A stretch of 13,288 nucleotides of DNA from Candidatus Saccharibacteria bacterium UBA3225. GTDB lineage: Bacteria > Patescibacteriota > Saccharimonadia > Saccharimonadales > Saccharimonadaceae. The stretch lies in contig DEVX01000011.1 of the NCBI GenBank assembly GCA_002363515.1, positions 1-13,288 on the forward strand, written 5' to 3'. Made by a program: the position numbers and the translations under genes. The notes under the pieces were generated by a model, which worked only from the letters and a program-made list of their open reading frames with translations, did no database searches and had not been told where the DNA came from. Of the stretch, positions 12,215 to 13,288 are shown one piece after another; within the stretch, counting starts at the first letter, position 1, and every line of letters begins with the position of its first letter.

Positions 12215-13288
12215 CTATTTGAAGTAGATATATACGTAAGCGCCTTGATCGACCCATTGCTCAGAATAATCACCTGGAAGCCAGTTAGTTGCTTCGTTGG
12301 CGTAATTATATTGAGAGATATAAACTCGCCCACCGCTTACGGCTTCCACCCAAACAGCATGTCCGTAAGGGCCACTTTGAGAAATACCAACCGTGCGTGC
12401 TCTTGGCACACTGCTAACCGTATATCCTGCCGCGCGAGCATTGGCTGGCCACTGCGATGCATTTCCGCGACCGCCCCAATATGGCATGTAGCCATAATTC
12501 TGGAACACCTTCCAAGCCGCGTAACTAACACATTCGCAAATATACATGCCCCATTGATCAGAGTATTGGGTTCCGTTTAGGCTGGCGGCAGGACATTGAC
12601 CACTATACGGATAACCGCCCTTTCTAGGGTCGCCAGCAGTTACGCCCGACACATTGTTTTGACGAGCTAATTCCTGCAAAATTGATTGCTGTTGCTCTTC
12701 AAGAGCTTTGCGCTCCTTGGCAGCCTCGCTTTTTAGGCTATTATACTTGCTCTCATTGCTGCGCGTTTGCGCTAATAGTTCCTGCTGTTGCTGTTCGGAC
12801 GCAGCAAGCTGCTCTTTTTGCGCATCAAGATCGGCAAGAATTTGTTCGGCGCGCTTTTTCTTCTGAACCAAGCTCTCTTTTAGAGCCTTATTTTCTTCTA
12901 CAATTTGACCCAAAGTGTCAGAAACACTGCTGAGATGCGCTTCCTCGTCGACGAATGACGAGAAACTTTCAGATGAAGCAATGCGTTCTATCGTAGAAAC
13001 ACCATCATTGTAATAGTATTGCGCTATGACGTAACCGATTAGTTCATAGTTGTCATTAATACGCTTTTGAACCGCCTCAATCTCTAAGACGATTTGATCA
13101 TGCTCGGCCTGTTTGAGTTCTATTTGCTTCTTGAGCTTCGCTTGTTCGTTTTGCAAAACGGCAATCTGCCTAGAGATAGAGTCTGCTTGCTTAGCTAATT
13201 CGTTTGCCTGTTTTTCGTAAGAATTAATCTGGTCATTGAGTTCTGTGATTTTTGAGTTTACGGCGTTTAGGTCTTCTCTCAAGGTAGC
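12215..13288 (-). CDS. Coiled-coil/CHAP peptidoglycan hydrolase, PcsB-like (5' end outside window)
   Basis: The frame is open to the right edge, with codons for Ala-Thr before a TTG at 13282. The gene therefore almost surely continues, and the expected signal peptide is not seen. Residue numbers here count from that TTG. Residues 1-205 form long Glu/Gln/Lys heptad coiled coils interrupted at about 80-125, as in PcsB/CwlO/EnvC proteins. A short linker (208-225) leads to a C-terminal CHAP domain (about 226-355) with catalytic Cys in CECVSYAAW (C251), His in YGHAVWVE (H308) and Asn in ISQYNY (N326). CHAP enzymes cut amide or peptide bonds in peptidoglycan; in PcsB the coiled coil holds the enzyme inactive until FtsEX releases it. 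The downstream S41 protease supports a division or envelope role. An enzyme acting on a host cell wall is possible in an epibiont, but speculative. Confidence 0.88.
   Translation of the reverse strand, partial: ATLREDLNAVNSKITELNDQINSYEKQANELAKQADSISRQIAVLQNEQAKLKKQIELKQAEHDQIVLEIEAVQKRINDNYELIGYVIAQYYYNDGVSTIERIASSESFSSFVDEEAHLSSVSDTLGQIVEENKALKESLVQKKKRAEQILADLDAQKEQLAASEQQQQELLAQTRSNESKYNSLKSEAAKERKALEEQQQSILQELARQNNVSGVTAGDPRKGGYPYSGQCPAASLNGTQYSDQWGMYICECVSYAAWKVFQNYGYMPYWGGRGNASQWPANARAAGYTVSSVPRARTVGISQSGPYGHAVWVEAVSGGRVYISQYNYANEATNWLPGDYSEQWVDQGAYVYIYFK

Noticed and set aside
13280-13282. TTG at 13282 as the true start of the CHAP hydrolase
   Set aside because: The frame is open to the window edge, there is no room for a ribosome-binding site, and the family needs a signal peptide that is not seen. 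The gene is cut by the window.
1-13288. tRNA, rRNA, CRISPR array, insertion sequence or prophage
   Set aside because: I saw no cloverleaf arms, regularly spaced direct repeats, transposase or integrase motifs, or terminal repeats. Almost all of the window is coding.

Overview
The window looks like chromosome of a Candidate Phyla Radiation bacterium, most likely Candidatus Saccharibacteria (TM7). This rests on remembered family resemblance (the phosphoribosyltransferase-like protein at 206-865 and the small protein at 8458-8826 look like families I associate with Saccharibacteria), on very tight gene packing, and on a cell-surface gene set typical of small epibionts. TGA ends genes here (for example 3275-3277 and 7171-7173), which argues against the UGA-recoding Gracilibacteria/Absconditabacteria. 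I see no rRNA, tRNA, CRISPR array, transposon or prophage. Taxonomy is inferred.

Layout. Bases 1-87 (minus) hold the first 29 codons of an acyltransferase-3 family membrane protein. A divergent intergenic region (88-205) carries promoters for both directions and a 9-bp inverted repeat. Bases 206-6007 (plus) form one compact seven-gene operon: a phosphoribosyltransferase-fold protein that has lost its catalytic motifs, a MoxR AAA+ ATPase, a DUF58 protein, a small one-helix membrane protein in the DUF4381 position, two membrane-anchored von Willebrand factor A (VWA) proteins (BatA-like and BatB-like), and a TPR membrane protein (BatC-like). The last four junctions overlap. The likely arrangement is a cytosolic MoxR/DUF58 pair acting with an extracytoplasmic VWA/TPR complex.

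From 6020 on, everything lies on the minus strand. In order of transcription from the right edge: a secreted coiled-coil/CHAP peptidoglycan hydrolase of PcsB type (12215-13288, 5' end cut by the window); a membrane-anchored C-terminal processing protease, S41 (10926-12167); a four-gene unit of a DUF4868 (KwaB-like) protein, a TatD nuclease, a Pro/Gln-rich small protein and a basic conserved small protein (10893-8458); a 12-helix MFS-type transporter (7171-8412); and a cysteine desulfurase (6020-7174). The hydrolase-protease pair resembles the downstream half of the ftsEX-pcsB-ctp cell-division cluster.

The most striking non-coding signal is a repeated start-site design. Four genes (starts at 87, 7174, 8412 and 12167) have an extended -10 box, TGnTAAAAT or TGnTATTAT, ending exactly 6-7 bases before the ATG, with no ribosome-binding site between. 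This predicts leaderless mRNAs. Two other units (starts at 206 and 10893) have the same kind of extended -10 further upstream and a clear Shine-Dalgarno. The organism may therefore use both kinds of initiation. The other point of interest is the lone KwaB-like protein, which heads a unit with TatD and two small unknown proteins.
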